From Paenibacillus shirakamiensis (lineage in GTDB: Bacteria; Bacillota; Bacilli; Paenibacillales; Paenibacillaceae), in the NCBI RefSeq assembly GCF_017874255.1, contig NZ_JAGGLD010000006.1, positions 121,947 to 185,946 on the forward strand: DNA of 64,000 bases. Direction: 5' to 3'. Below the pieces are notes generated by a model, which did no database searches, had not been told where the DNA came from, and was given only the letters and a program-made list of their open reading frames with translations. Made by a program: the position numbers and the translations under genes. Positions 44,979 through 53,735 of the stretch are shown here, in pieces; the first letter of the stretch is position 1, and every line of letters begins with the position of its first letter.

Positions 44979-46430
44979 ATGTCCATAAGGTGGCGGCTGA
45001 CCGTTTGGTATACCTGCATTTTAGCGGTGACCTTGGTTTTGTTCGGTGCTTCCATTTATGGTCTGGTTAGATATAATATCTATTCGGAAGTGAAGAAGAA
45101 GATCGTAGAGCAAGCCAAACTCATTCGAGATGTATATATTGATAACCAAGGGCAATCCCTCCGGCTTGATCGTACACGAACCATTAGCCTAGGGGATGCA
45201 CAGATCTCATGGCAACTGTACAATTATTTGTCGGGCAATATTCAGCGATCCGATAGTTTATTTGAACGTCAGATTATTTTACCGGTCCCTGCACAAAATA
45301 AGCTTGATCTGCAAGGGACCTTTAAGTCCCTTGATACCAAGGGTTATTCTTATGTACTATATGAATTGCCGATTCCAGATGCCAACAATCAGGTAGTGGG
45401 TGCGATTACACTTGCTGTTAATACGGCCCCGCAGAATCATTTGCTGGATCAAATGAAGACCATGCTTGTGCTGGGATTCTTCATTACCATTCTCATGGCA
45501 TCCACACTCGGGTTATTTCTTGCTCGGAAATCGATGCGTCCCATTGGTAAAGTGATTGAGGCAGCTAATCAAATCCAGACAGGAAATGATCTGAGTGTGC
45601 GAATAGATTATGAAGGGCCAAATGATGAGATTGGTCAGCTGATTGGCACAGTAAATAATATGCTTACCCGGATGGATAGCTTCTACAAAGAGCTAGATGA
45701 AGCTTATGCAGCGCAGCGCAGGTTCGTATCCGATGCTTCACATGAATTGCGAACGCCACTTACGACCATTCGCGGAAATGTAGATTTACTTAAGAAAGCT
45801 TGGAATCAACAGGCAGAGGGTCAACTTAAAATTGACGAAGAGACTCTGCGCACGCTGTCTATCGAAGCAGTTAGCGATATTTCGGATGAATCCAAACGGA
45901 TGACCCGACTTGTGAACGATATGCTATCGCTTGCTCGGGCAGATACGGGACAGACGTTTACCAGAGAGCCGATTTTTTTACCTCCTTTGGTTCAAGATGT
46001 TATTCGGCGTTCGCAGTTCTTGCCCCGTAATGCAGCTTGGCTGCAAGGGGACCTGTCTGATCTGGATGGAGTGTATGTAGACGGGAATCAGGATTATCTG
46101 CAGCAAATGCTGTTTATCTTTATTGAGAATGCATTTAAATATACGCCGGATGGCAAAGTGATGATCAGTGCATTGAAGCTCGGAAATCAAGTAGGGATTC
46201 GAATTCATGATACGGGAATTGGGATGGATAAAGAGGACATTCCGTACATCTTCGAACGTTTCTATCGGGCAGATCCTTCTAGAGGCGTCACGCAGGGAAC
46301 GGGCCTGGGACTCTCCATTGCCAAGTGGATTATAGATGAACATGGGGGTTCCGTTGAAGTGATGACACGCAAAGATGAAGGGACTTCGTTCGTGATCTGG
46401 CTCCCCATCTTTCCCACACCACTTCAATAA
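44979..46430 (+). CDS. Sensor histidine kinase (OmpR partner)
   Basis: A 483-aa classical kinase: membrane helix (TVWYTCILAVTLVLFGASIYGLV), ~130-residue extracellular sensor, second helix (MLVLGFFITILMASTLGLFLA), HAMP, HisKA with FVSDASHELRTPLTTIRGN, N box FIENAFKYTP, G1 HDTGIGM, F box FERFYRADPSRG and G2 GTGLGLSIAKWI. Pairs with the preceding regulator. The sensor domain has no family I recognise. Confidence 0.93.
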   Translation: MSIRWRLTVWYTCILAVTLVLFGASIYGLVRYNIYSEVKKKIVEQAKLIRDVYIDNQGQSLRLDRTRTISLGDAQISWQLYNYLSGNIQRSDSLFERQIILPVPAQNKLDLQGTFKSLDTKGYSYVLYELPIPDANNQVVGAITLAVNTAPQNHLLDQMKTMLVLGFFITILMASTLGLFLARKSMRPIGKVIEAANQIQTGNDLSVRIDYEGPNDEIGQLIGTVNNMLTRMDSFYKELDEAYAAQRRFVSDASHELRTPLTTIRGNVDLLKKAWNQQAEGQLKIDEETLRTLSIEAVSDISDESKRMTRLVNDMLSLARADTGQTFTREPIFLPPLVQDVIRRSQFLPRNAAWLQGDLSDLDGVYVDGNQDYLQQMLFIFIENAFKYTPDGKVMISALKLGNQVGIRIHDTGIGMDKEDIPYIFERFYRADPSRGVTQGTGLGLSIAKWIIDEHGGSVEVMTRKDEGTSFVIWLPIFPTPLQ

Positions 46431-46479
46431 GGTATAATGTAGATGTTTGTAAGGGGAATGAAGAAAGCGGGGTTAGCTC

Positions 46480-47451
46480 ATGGAAGTCGTAAAAATTTCA
46501 CCGCGTGGATATTGTTACGGGGTGGTAGATGCCATGGTTTTGGCTCGTCAAGCAGCCAAAAATCTGGATTTGCCTCGGCCTATTTATATACTGGGGATGA
46601 TTGTCCATAACAGTCATGTCACGAACTCTTTTGAAGATGAAGGCATTATTACATTAGATGGACCCAATCGTCTGGAGATTTTAAGCCAAGTGGAGAAGGG
46701 AACCGTCATTTTCACAGCGCATGGCGTGTCCCCTGAAGTTCGCAAAATTGCTCGGGATAAAGGTCTTACTACCGTGGATGCGACCTGTCCAGATGTGACG
46801 AAGACGCATGTGCTAATTCAGGAGAAAGCGGCTGAAGGCTACCAGATCATCTATATTGGCAAAAAAGGTCATCCTGAACCAGAAGGGGCTATCGGTATAG
46901 CGCCAGATCATGTTCATCTCATTGAGAGAGAAGAAGAGATTGACCAGCTGAATTTATCATCAGATAAAATCATCATTACCAATCAGACCACGATGAGTCA
47001 GTGGGATATCAAGCATATTATTAGTAAGCTGATTGCTAAGTATCCTGGTGCGGAGGTTCATAACGAGATTTGTCTGGCTACTCAAGTGCGACAAGAAGCC
47101 GTGGCGGAGCAGGCCGGGCAGACGGATCTGCTAATTGTAGTAGGAGATCCACGCAGTAATAATTCCAATCGACTGGCACAAGTAAGTGAAGAGATTGCAG
47201 GGGTAACTTCTTATCGAATCTCGGACATCACTGAGCTCCAATTGGAATGGCTTGAAGGAGTACAGAAGGTAGGGGTTACCTCGGGTGCTTCAACACCTAC
47301 ACCCATTACCAAAGAAGTGATTAACTACCTAGAACAATACGATCCACAGCGTCCAGAGACATGGGAGAGGGTTCGTACTGTGAATATGCAGAAGCTCCTT
47401 CCGCCTGTTAAAGTGAAAAGTCCAAAAGTGGACAATGAAGTGAAGCTTTAA
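46480..47451 (+). CDS. ispH: 4-hydroxy-3-methylbut-2-enyl diphosphate reductase
   Basis: Last step of the MEP isoprenoid pathway, making IPP and DMAPP with a [4Fe-4S] cluster. Three cluster cysteines are seen: Cys12 (SPRGYCYG), Cys103 (DATCPDVTK) and Cys198 ([11 protein letters not shown]), together with His43, His81 and His131 and GASTPTP for the diphosphate. At 323 aa it is normal in length. Monocistronic with a strong terminator. Confidence 0.97.
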   Translation: MEVVKISPRGYCYGVVDAMVLARQAAKNLDLPRPIYILGMIVHNSHVTNSFEDEGIITLDGPNRLEILSQVEKGTVIFTAHGVSPEVRKIARDKGLTTVDATCPDVTKTHVLIQEKAAEGYQIIYIGKKGHPEPEGAIGIAPDHVHLIEREEEIDQLNLSSDKIIITNQTTMSQWDIKHIISKLIAKYPGAEVHNEICLATQVRQEAVAEQAGQTDLLIVVGDPRSNNSNRLAQVSEEIAGVTSYRISDITELQLEWLEGVQKVGVTSGASTPTPITKEVINYLEQYDPQRPETWERVRTVNMQKLLPPVKVKSPKVDNEVKL

Positions 47452-47484
47452 CGAGTATGAATTAAATGAGAACTCGTTGACTAT

Positions 47485-47536
47485 AAAAAAAACCTGATTC
47501 TGTACCCTTCAAGGTACATCAATCAGGGTTTTTTTA
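47485..47536. terminator. Bidirectional terminator after ispH
   Basis: AAAAAAACCTGATT and AATCAGGGTTTTTTT arms plus an inner TGTACCCTT/AAGGTACA pairing. Serves ispH and the converging lipoprotein gene. Confidence 0.9.
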
Positions 47537-47591
47537 TATTTTTATTATGATATTTATGATATGAAAATACAGGAGTCGAAATTAAGTGCCA

Positions 47592-48032
47592 TTATCGATT
47601 AGATAAAGCCTGTACAGCACGTTGTAAGGATTCACCGAATTGAGTTTCATTTATAGCCGGGGTTTGAATGTAAGAGTACTTACTACTCCCACTGTAATAG
47701 AGAAGAAGATCATTTTCACTAGTGTAGATAAGTGGAGCGTGAGAGCTTAGAAGTCCCTGCTTAGTCTGAAAGTCAGCTTGCCCTTTTTCAAGTTGTTGTG
47801 CAGAAGTGAAGTGATATACCTTAAGAATCTCATCTTTATCCAGTTGATAATTGATTGGTGAAATGCCCTTTAGAAGATCAGATTCCCGTGAATTCTGAGC
47901 CTGTGTATGGAGTGGGATGGGTTGTAGTCCTTCTGCATGTAGCGCTTCGAGAAGTGAAGTAGGAGATGCAGGACTTGCGCAAGCAGTGAGCATAATAATT
48001 ATGAGTAGAGCTGCAAAATATTTAATAGTCAT
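47592..48032 (-). CDS. Hypothetical lipoprotein, 146 aa
   Basis: Starts at 48032 behind AAAGGAGAAC; in-frame codons further upstream lack such a site. Lipobox LLIIIMLTAC ends near residue 18, so the mature protein is attached to the outer face of the membrane. The rest is a small soluble domain (LHAEGLQPIPL; EILKVYHFTSAQQLEKGQADF; LLLYYSGSSKYSY) that I do not recognise. Alone on the minus strand between ispH and aroF. Confidence 0.72.
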   Translation of the reverse strand: MTIKYFAALLIIIMLTACASPASPTSLLEALHAEGLQPIPLHTQAQNSRESDLLKGISPINYQLDKDEILKVYHFTSAQQLEKGQADFQTKQGLLSSHAPLIYTSENDLLLYYSGSSKYSYIQTPAINETQFGESLQRAVQALSNR

Positions 48033-48301
48033 TGGTTCTCCTTTCACGCATCTATTTGAATAATATTCCATAATTATACATCTATTTAGGAGAGAAGTGT
48101 AATTTCTTGGGAAGGTGTTCCCTGTGCTTGACGAACGCAAAAATGTACTGTATATTTACTTTAGCGAATAAAAGCTTAAAAGCGAACAAGCGTTTAAGCA
48201 AGTGGGTAAATAAGTTGTGTTATTGTGCAAACATTTCAGCATTCTGTATAAATATTTTTTTAAGTACGAAGCAGCTTTTTATTAAGAGAGGATGATAATA
48301 T

Positions 48302-49348
48302 ATGATCGTTATAACTTCAAATCACACCCCTGAAGAGCGGGTTCAAGAAATTATAGCTGTAATTGAAAAAGAAGGTCTTCAAACCCATGTATCTCGAGGT
48401 AATGATCGAACGGTGATTGGTTTGATTGGTCATATCGAGCCTTTATTAGCTGAACATCTACGTCAATTGAAGGATGTTGAGCAAGTCGTGAAGATTTCGA
48501 AATCCTATAAGCTGGCTAGTCGTGATTTTCACCCTGAGAATACAGTAATTAAATTAGGTGATGTGACCATTGGTGGAGGAGAACTTGTGGTAATGGGTGG
48601 ACCTTGCGCTGTCGAAACTCCAGAACAAATTGATGAGATTGCTCGCCTGGTCAAAGCGGCGGGAGGGCAAGTATTACGCGGAGGGGCTTTCAAGCCGCGC
48701 ACAGGTCCGTATAGTTTCCAAGGTGTCGGAGTAGAAGGCTTAGTCATGATGGCCGAAGCGGGTAAGAAGCATGGACTGCTTACAATTACCGAAGTGATGA
48801 CTCCGGAATATGTAGATGTGTGTGCTGAATATGCAGATATCTTACAAATTGGTACGCGCAACATGCAAAACTTTGATTTGTTACGCAAGTTAGGTAGCTG
48901 CGGACGTCCGGTATTGCTCAAGCGTGGCTTTAGTGCGACCTATGATGAATTATTGAACGCGGCGGAATATATTTTAGCTGGTGGAAACCCAGATGTTATG
49001 CTGTGCGAGCGAGGCATCCGTACGTTTGAGACCTACACTAGAAATACGCTAGACCTCTCGGCCATTCCAGTCCTGCAACAGCTTAGTCATTTACCGGTCA
49101 TTTCAGATCCAAGCCATGGCACAGGAAGACGTGAGCTTGTGGTACCGATGACAATGGCTTCCGTGGCTGCAGGGGCGGATGGTTTGATAATTGAAATGCA
49201 CACGGATCCCGATAACTCTATGACAGGGGATGGCGTTCAGTCTTTGTTCCCGGATCAGTTTGCTTCCTTGTTGCAGGATTTGGAGAAGTTAGCTCCTATT
49301 ATTGGCAAGAAATTTAATGCTTCACCTTCACCCATTGCTACGGTATAA
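48302..49348 (+). CDS. aroF: 3-deoxy-7-phosphoheptulonate (DAHP) synthase
   Basis: First step of the shikimate pathway. The N-terminal ~70 residues are a ferredoxin-like regulatory domain ([30 protein letters not shown]), as in class I-beta enzymes of Thermotoga, rather than the chorismate mutase domain found in B. subtilis AroA. The catalytic barrel shows [11 protein letters not shown] (metal Cys), [34 protein letters not shown] and DPSHGTGRR. 348 aa. GAGAGGATGA precedes the start. Confidence 0.95.
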   Translation: MIVITSNHTPEERVQEIIAVIEKEGLQTHVSRGNDRTVIGLIGHIEPLLAEHLRQLKDVEQVVKISKSYKLASRDFHPENTVIKLGDVTIGGGELVVMGGPCAVETPEQIDEIARLVKAAGGQVLRGGAFKPRTGPYSFQGVGVEGLVMMAEAGKKHGLLTITEVMTPEYVDVCAEYADILQIGTRNMQNFDLLRKLGSCGRPVLLKRGFSATYDELLNAAEYILAGGNPDVMLCERGIRTFETYTRNTLDLSAIPVLQQLSHLPVISDPSHGTGRRELVVPMTMASVAAGADGLIIEMHTDPDNSMTGDGVQSLFPDQFASLLQDLEKLAPIIGKKFNASPSPIATV

Positions 49349-49429
49349 CAGAAACTGAACATAAAGCTGCTTATTCAAGCCCACTGCGCACAGCAGATGG
49401 GCTTGTTCTAGTATGATCAGAATTTAAAA

Positions 49430-49446
49430 TGTAATAATACCTAACA
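49430..49446 (+). promoter_or_regulatory. GlnR/TnrA-type box upstream of glutamine synthetase
   Basis: TGTAATAATACCTAACA fits the Bacillus consensus TGTNA-N7-TNACA at every fixed position. It lies about 35 bases upstream of the -35 of the glnA promoter, suggesting nitrogen control. Confidence 0.7.
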
Positions 49447-49474
49447 TGACACATAAAAATACCTTACATAAGTA

Positions 49475-49504
49475 TTGACGGAAGGTTTAGGTAAATATTA
49501 TAAT
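49475..49504 (+). promoter_or_regulatory. Sigma-A promoter of glutamine synthetase gene
   Basis: TTGACG, 18-base spacer, TATAAT; transcription would begin near 49511, some 70 bases before the start codon. Confidence 0.7.
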
Positions 49505-49580
49505 GACGACAGAAAAAATAAAAAGTATGAACGTTAAGTGCTATGGAATGCGTTAATGTTCGTGATTGGGAGGAAGTACG

Positions 49581-51005
49581 ATGTCTGCACAACAGTTTTT
49601 GAAAGTTATTGAGGAGAAACAAATAGAGTGGGTGGACTTCCGATTTGTAGACCTTTCCGGTCGCGCGCACCACATCTCTCTACCGGCTAAAGAGGTGGAT
49701 GAGGAAACGTTTGTTAATGGCGTAGCCTTTGATGGTTCGTCCATTCCAGGTTTCCGTGGAATTGAAGAGTCCGATATGGTTATGATGCCAGATCCTACTT
49801 CATTTTTCGTGGATCCATTTACTGCACATCCAACCATTAATATCTTATGTGATATTTATACACCAGATGGTGAGCGCTATGAGCGTGACCCGCGTAGTAT
49901 CGCAGTACGTGCAGAAGAGTATCTGAAGCAAAGTGGCGTGGGTACTACTGCATTCTTTGCACCTGAGTCTGAATTCTTTATTTTTGATGATGTACGTCAT
50001 GAGAGCAGCATGAATCGCTCTTACTATGAAGTGAACTCCGAGGAAGCTGGCTGGAATACAGGGCGTGAAGAAGAGGGCGGCAATCTTGGATTTAAAGTCC
50101 GCGTTAAAGGTGGCTACGTTCCAGTTGGACCAACCGACAAACAACAAGATATTCGTAGTGAAATGTGTCGTTTGCTAGAAGAAGCTGGCCTTCGCATTGA
50201 GCGTCATCACCACGAGGTAGCTACAGCAGGTCAAGCGGAGATTAACTTCCGTTTTGATACCTTATTGAAAACAGCCGACAATCTAATGGTCTACAAATAT
50301 ATCGTTCAAAACACAGCTCAACAATATGGTAAAACAGCTACTTTCATGCCAAAACCTTTGTTTGGTGATAATGGTAGTGGTATGCATGTACACCAATCTA
50401 TTTTTGATGGTGATACACCTTTGTTCTACGAAAAAGGTGGCTACGCTAACTTAAGTGAAATGGCTCTACATTACATTGGCGGGATTTTGCACCATGCGCC
50501 TGCACTGATTGCATTTACGAACCCAAGCACGAACTCATTTAAGCGTCTTGTTCCTGGATATGAAGCTCCGGTGAACTTGGTGTATTCCAAAGGTAACCGT
50601 TCAGCAGCTGTTCGTATTCCAGTTGCAGCCGTAACGCCTAAAGGATGCCGCGTAGAGTTCCGTACGCCAGATTCTACGGCTAACCCTTATCTAGCTTTCT
50701 CTGCGATGCTTCTTGCTGGTCTGGATGGAATTAAGAACAAAATCGATCCAAATGAAAAAGGCTACGGCCCTTACGATAAGAACATCTATGAGTTGTCGGA
50801 CGCTGAAAAGAAAGACATTCGCAGTGTGCCAGGTTCATTAGATGAAGCCTTGGATGCTCTTCTTGCAGACACAGACTTCTTAACAGAGGGCGGCGTATTT
50901 ACACAAGAATTCATTAATAACTTTGTGGAATTGAAACGTGGCGAGTCCAAAGCGGTCAATATGCGCGTTCATCCACACGAAATCGGTTTGTATTTCGATC
51001 TATAA
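49581..51005 (+). CDS. glnA: Type I glutamine synthetase, GSI-beta-like
   Basis: Forms glutamine from glutamate, ammonia and ATP. The 474-aa protein has all GSI motifs: FDGSSIPGF, ESEFFIFD, HHEVATAGQAEINFRFDTL, KPLFGDNGSGMHVHQS, NPSTNSFKRLVPGYEAPV, RSAAVRIP. Unlike Bacillus GSI-alpha (~444 aa) it has the ~25-residue insertion (residues ~146-176) and the DKNIYELSDAE loop with Tyr403 matching the adenylylated Tyr397 of E. coli. The Arg of B. subtilis GS needed for feedback inhibition (FVRIEESD) is Gly60 (FRGIEESD). No glnR lies beside it. Start at 49581 after GGGAGGAAG. Confidence 0.95.
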   Translation: MSAQQFLKVIEEKQIEWVDFRFVDLSGRAHHISLPAKEVDEETFVNGVAFDGSSIPGFRGIEESDMVMMPDPTSFFVDPFTAHPTINILCDIYTPDGERYERDPRSIAVRAEEYLKQSGVGTTAFFAPESEFFIFDDVRHESSMNRSYYEVNSEEAGWNTGREEEGGNLGFKVRVKGGYVPVGPTDKQQDIRSEMCRLLEEAGLRIERHHHEVATAGQAEINFRFDTLLKTADNLMVYKYIVQNTAQQYGKTATFMPKPLFGDNGSGMHVHQSIFDGDTPLFYEKGGYANLSEMALHYIGGILHHAPALIAFTNPSTNSFKRLVPGYEAPVNLVYSKGNRSAAVRIPVAAVTPKGCRVEFRTPDSTANPYLAFSAMLLAGLDGIKNKIDPNEKGYGPYDKNIYELSDAEKKDIRSVPGSLDEALDALLADTDFLTEGGVFTQEFINNFVELKRGESKAVNMRVHPHEIGLYFDL

Positions 51006-51042
51006 TTCTACCTAGGTATTGCCCTTATAATTTTGATAGATG

Positions 51043-51085
51043 AGGTAGTCCTCTGGCCCTACGGGCTGGAGGACACCTTATTTTT
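51043..51085 (+). terminator. Terminator after glutamine synthetase gene
   Basis: AGGTAGTCCTCTGGCCC and GGGCTGGAGGACACCT arms followed by TATTTTT. Confidence 0.8.
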
Positions 51086-51268
51086 ATTAGAGAACTAAGG
51101 AAATATGAAGCTTTATACTTAGATTCTTTACTCAGATCATGCGTTAATGTGTCAATTCTGCAAACAGGGTGAATATGTTCTTGAAGCCTATAGAGAATGT
51201 TGATATAGTATCCGTAACTGAAGAACCAACAGATGATTAGTTCGGCTTAAGAGAGAGGATGGGAGTCC

Positions 51269-52357
51269 ATGAACAAGAGAGCCTTTAACTTTAATGCAGG
51301 ACCTGCGGCAATTCCATTAGAAGTACTGGAGCGGGCGCAAGCAGAATTTGTCGATTTTCAAGGTACAGGCATGTCGATTATGGAAATGTCACATCGAGGT
51401 GCAGTCTATGAATCCGTGCATGATGAAGCTCAGAAAAGATTGCTAGGTTTGCTAGGAGCTCCGGTAGGTTACAAAGTACTATTTTTGACAGGAGGAGCTT
51501 CTACACAGTTCGCCATGCTTCCTCTTAACTTCTTAACCGAAGGAAAAACTGCAGGTTATGTTCGGACAGGCAGTTGGTCAGACAAAGCGATTGCCGAAGC
51601 TAGACTGATTGGTGAGACGTATATTGCCGCTTCATCTGAAGATGATAAATTTATGTCCGTACCGGATCTCCATCAGTTGCAGATTCCAGAAAATGCTGCT
51701 TACCTTCATGTCACTTCGAACGAGACGATTGAAGGTACACAGTTTAAAGAATTTCCAGATACGGGAAGTACACCCCTAATTGTTGATATGTCCAGTGATA
51801 TTTTATCTCGGTCACTTGATGTGAATCGCTTTGATCTAATCTATGCAGGAGCGCAGAAAAATCTGGGTCCTTCTGGTGTCACGGTTGTGATTGCACGTGA
51901 AGAGCTACTTCAGAATTCACCGAAGCATATTCCAACAGTGCTACGCTATGATACGCATTTCAAAAACAATTCACTATATAACACTCCACCTGCTTTTTCC
52001 ATTTATATGGTCAATCAAGTCTTGAAATGGATTGAAGAGCAAGGAGGGCTAACAGGTATTGAAGCTTTAAATGTAAAGAAAGCAGACCTTCTTTATCAAG
52101 CTATTGATCAGAGCAGTGGATTCTTCCGAGGCTGCGTAGCGGAGTCCAGTCGTTCTAATATGAATGTAACGTTCCGTTTGTCTTCCGAAGACATCGAGAA
52201 AAAATTTATCAAAGAATCGGAGCAAGAAGGATTTGTAGGTCTGAAAGGACACCGAAGTGTAGGAGGGCTTAGAGCTTCCATATACAACGCGGTACCTTAC
52301 GATACAGTAAAAGCATTGGTAGACTTTATGGCTGAATTCCAACGGAAAAACGGATAA
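51269..52357 (+). CDS. serC: Phosphoserine aminotransferase
   Basis: PLP enzyme of serine biosynthesis, converting 3-phosphohydroxypyruvate to phosphoserine. 362 aa; start FNFNAGPAAIPLEVLE is diagnostic, PLP lysine in IYAGAQKNLGPSG, GGASTQFAMLPLN binds the cofactor phosphate, and GHRSVGGLRASIYNA is the C-terminal signature. GAGAGAGGATGGG precedes the start. Monocistronic here. Confidence 0.97.
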   Translation: MNKRAFNFNAGPAAIPLEVLERAQAEFVDFQGTGMSIMEMSHRGAVYESVHDEAQKRLLGLLGAPVGYKVLFLTGGASTQFAMLPLNFLTEGKTAGYVRTGSWSDKAIAEARLIGETYIAASSEDDKFMSVPDLHQLQIPENAAYLHVTSNETIEGTQFKEFPDTGSTPLIVDMSSDILSRSLDVNRFDLIYAGAQKNLGPSGVTVVIAREELLQNSPKHIPTVLRYDTHFKNNSLYNTPPAFSIYMVNQVLKWIEEQGGLTGIEALNVKKADLLYQAIDQSSGFFRGCVAESSRSNMNVTFRLSSEDIEKKFIKESEQEGFVGLKGHRSVGGLRASIYNAVPYDTVKALVDFMAEFQRKNG

Positions 52358-52386
52358 TTTCCCCAAAAATTACGTGTATGTTATAG

Positions 52387-52420
52387 AAGGTGGCCCATAT
52401 TGTTTGGGGTCATCTTTTTT
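52387..52420 (+). terminator. Terminator after serC
   Basis: AGGTGGCCC and GGGGTCATCT arms followed by TTTTTT; imperfect stem. Confidence 0.6.
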
Positions 52421-52484
52421 GTAATTTGGAGAAGCATGGTATAATAAGTCGATTCAAAGAGTATTTAAAAAGTTGAGGTGTAAT

Positions 52485-52952
52485 ATGGCATTACATATTG
52501 TTCTTGTTGAACCGGAAATTCCGGCTAATACGGGTAACATCGCCCGTACATGTGCAGCAACAGGTATTCATTTACATTTGGTTCGACCCTTGGGTTTCAG
52601 GACAGACGATGCAACATTGAAGCGTGCAGGATTGGATTATTGGTACGCTGTTCATATTGAATATCATGATTCTTTTGCAGAAGTAGAAGAGAAATATTCA
52701 GGAAATCGTTTCTTTTTTGCAACTACCAAAGCTTCTCAGAACTACGCTGATTTTCAATATCAAGATGGAGACTTCTTTGTATTCGGGAAAGAGACTAAAG
52801 GACTATCTCCTGAGATTTTACAGGCTCATCCTGAACATTTAATTCGGATGCCGATGACTGACAAAGTGAGATCATTGAACCTGTCGAATTCTGCGGCAAT
52901 TATCGTTTATGAAGCTCTTCGTCAACTGGATTTTCCTGGAATGGATAAATAA
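52485..52952 (+). CDS. trmL: tRNA (cytidine(34)-2'-O)-methyltransferase
   Basis: SPOUT-fold methyltransferase modifying the wobble base of tRNA-Leu. 155 aa, starting at 52485 after TTGAGGTGTAAT. Motifs: VEPEIPANTGNIARTCAATG, LGFRTDDATLKRAGLDYW, FVFGKETKGL and RMPMTDKVRSLNLSNSAAIIVYEALRQ (knot and SAM site). Confidence 0.94.
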   Translation: MALHIVLVEPEIPANTGNIARTCAATGIHLHLVRPLGFRTDDATLKRAGLDYWYAVHIEYHDSFAEVEEKYSGNRFFFATTKASQNYADFQYQDGDFFVFGKETKGLSPEILQAHPEHLIRMPMTDKVRSLNLSNSAAIIVYEALRQLDFPGMDK

Positions 52953-53178
52953 GGTATAATTAATTACAAAACGCGACATAAATCGATATTCTTATAAAGA
53001 ATATTACAATTTTTTTAAAATCCAGCAGGATTCCAACAATATGCATCGAAATAACTATATTTAAAGACATACTATCTTTGCTATGGGATATAAGAAGGGG
53101 GAAGCTTCGAATATCTTCATGAGAGAGAGCAATGGTTAAGGGTGTGTCTATATTTATCGGGAGAGGTGTACTTTATTT

Positions 53179-53433
53179 ATGAAACCTGCTGGTGTGGTCC
53201 GTAAAGTGGATCAACTGGGGAGAATCGTCTTACCCAAATCGCTTCGGAAAAGATATCAAATGAACGAAGGCGACCCTGTTGAAATTTTAGTTCAGGGTGA
53301 TCATATTATTTTGGAGCGTTATCGTCCTAAATGCGTATTCTGCGGTTCGATGGAAGAAGTCAAAGAATTCAAAGAGCGCACGATCTGTGGTCAATGTCTC
53401 ACAGAAATGAATCATCTGCCAAAACTGGGTTAA
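53179..53433 (+). CDS. AbrB-family transition-state regulator with added four-Cys motif
   Basis: An 84-aa protein. Residues 1-50 are an AbrB/MazE/SpoVT swapped-hairpin DNA-binding domain (GVVRKVDQLGRIVLPKSLRKRY, then DPVEILVQGDHIILERYRPK). The last ~34 residues differ from AbrB: CVFCGSMEEVKEFKERTICGQC forms a C-x2-C-x13-C-x2-C pattern that could bind zinc. AbrB and Abh of B. subtilis have another multimerisation domain there. GGAGAGGTG precedes the start. Followed by a terminator. Confidence 0.88.
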   Translation: MKPAGVVRKVDQLGRIVLPKSLRKRYQMNEGDPVEILVQGDHIILERYRPKCVFCGSMEEVKEFKERTICGQCLTEMNHLPKLG

Positions 53434-53442
53434 CCAGCATAC

Positions 53443-53479
53443 AAGAGCACCTCGATGTAATTAGTCGGGGTGCTCTTCT
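53443..53479 (+). terminator. Terminator after AbrB-like gene
   Basis: AAGAGCACC and GGGTGCTCTT arms around a 16-base loop. Confidence 0.75.
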
Positions 53480-53529
53480 TTGTTACATCTGGAGGTTTTT
53501 GTTCGTCAAGATAAGGAGTACAAAGACAA

Positions 53530-53556
53530 CAAAAAAACTCTTCCTGTAGGAAGAGC
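53530..53556 (-). terminator. Terminator after the 34-aa membrane protein
   Basis: Minus strand reads GCTCTTCC-TACA-GGAAGAG followed by TTTTTTT, directly after the small gene. Confidence 0.85.
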
Positions 53557-53564
53557 TTTCTTGA

Positions 53565-53669
53565 TTATAAACCTTTAGTTTTGTCTTCATTATACGATGA
53601 TGTAAGAATTCCGGCTACGAACAGAACGAACACAAGAGCTATAATCCAAAAAGTTAATGAGAAAGTCAT
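53565..53669 (-). CDS. Small single-pass membrane protein, 34 aa
   Basis: ATG at 53669 has GGAGGTGTCGGCA upstream, and the frame gives MTFSLTFWIIALVFVLFVAGIL plus a short charged tail ending DKTKGL. One membrane helix fills most of the protein. A terminator with a long T run follows, so it looks like a real gene missed by length cut-offs. No family recognised; many Bacillales small membrane proteins of this type regulate or stabilise larger partners. Confidence 0.7.
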   Translation of the reverse strand: MTFSLTFWIIALVFVLFVAGILTSSYNEDKTKGL

Positions 53670-53735
53670 TGCCGACACCTCCAACGTATACTATCCCCTA
53701 TTATAACTCCGACCCATCCAAAATAAAACATTATT

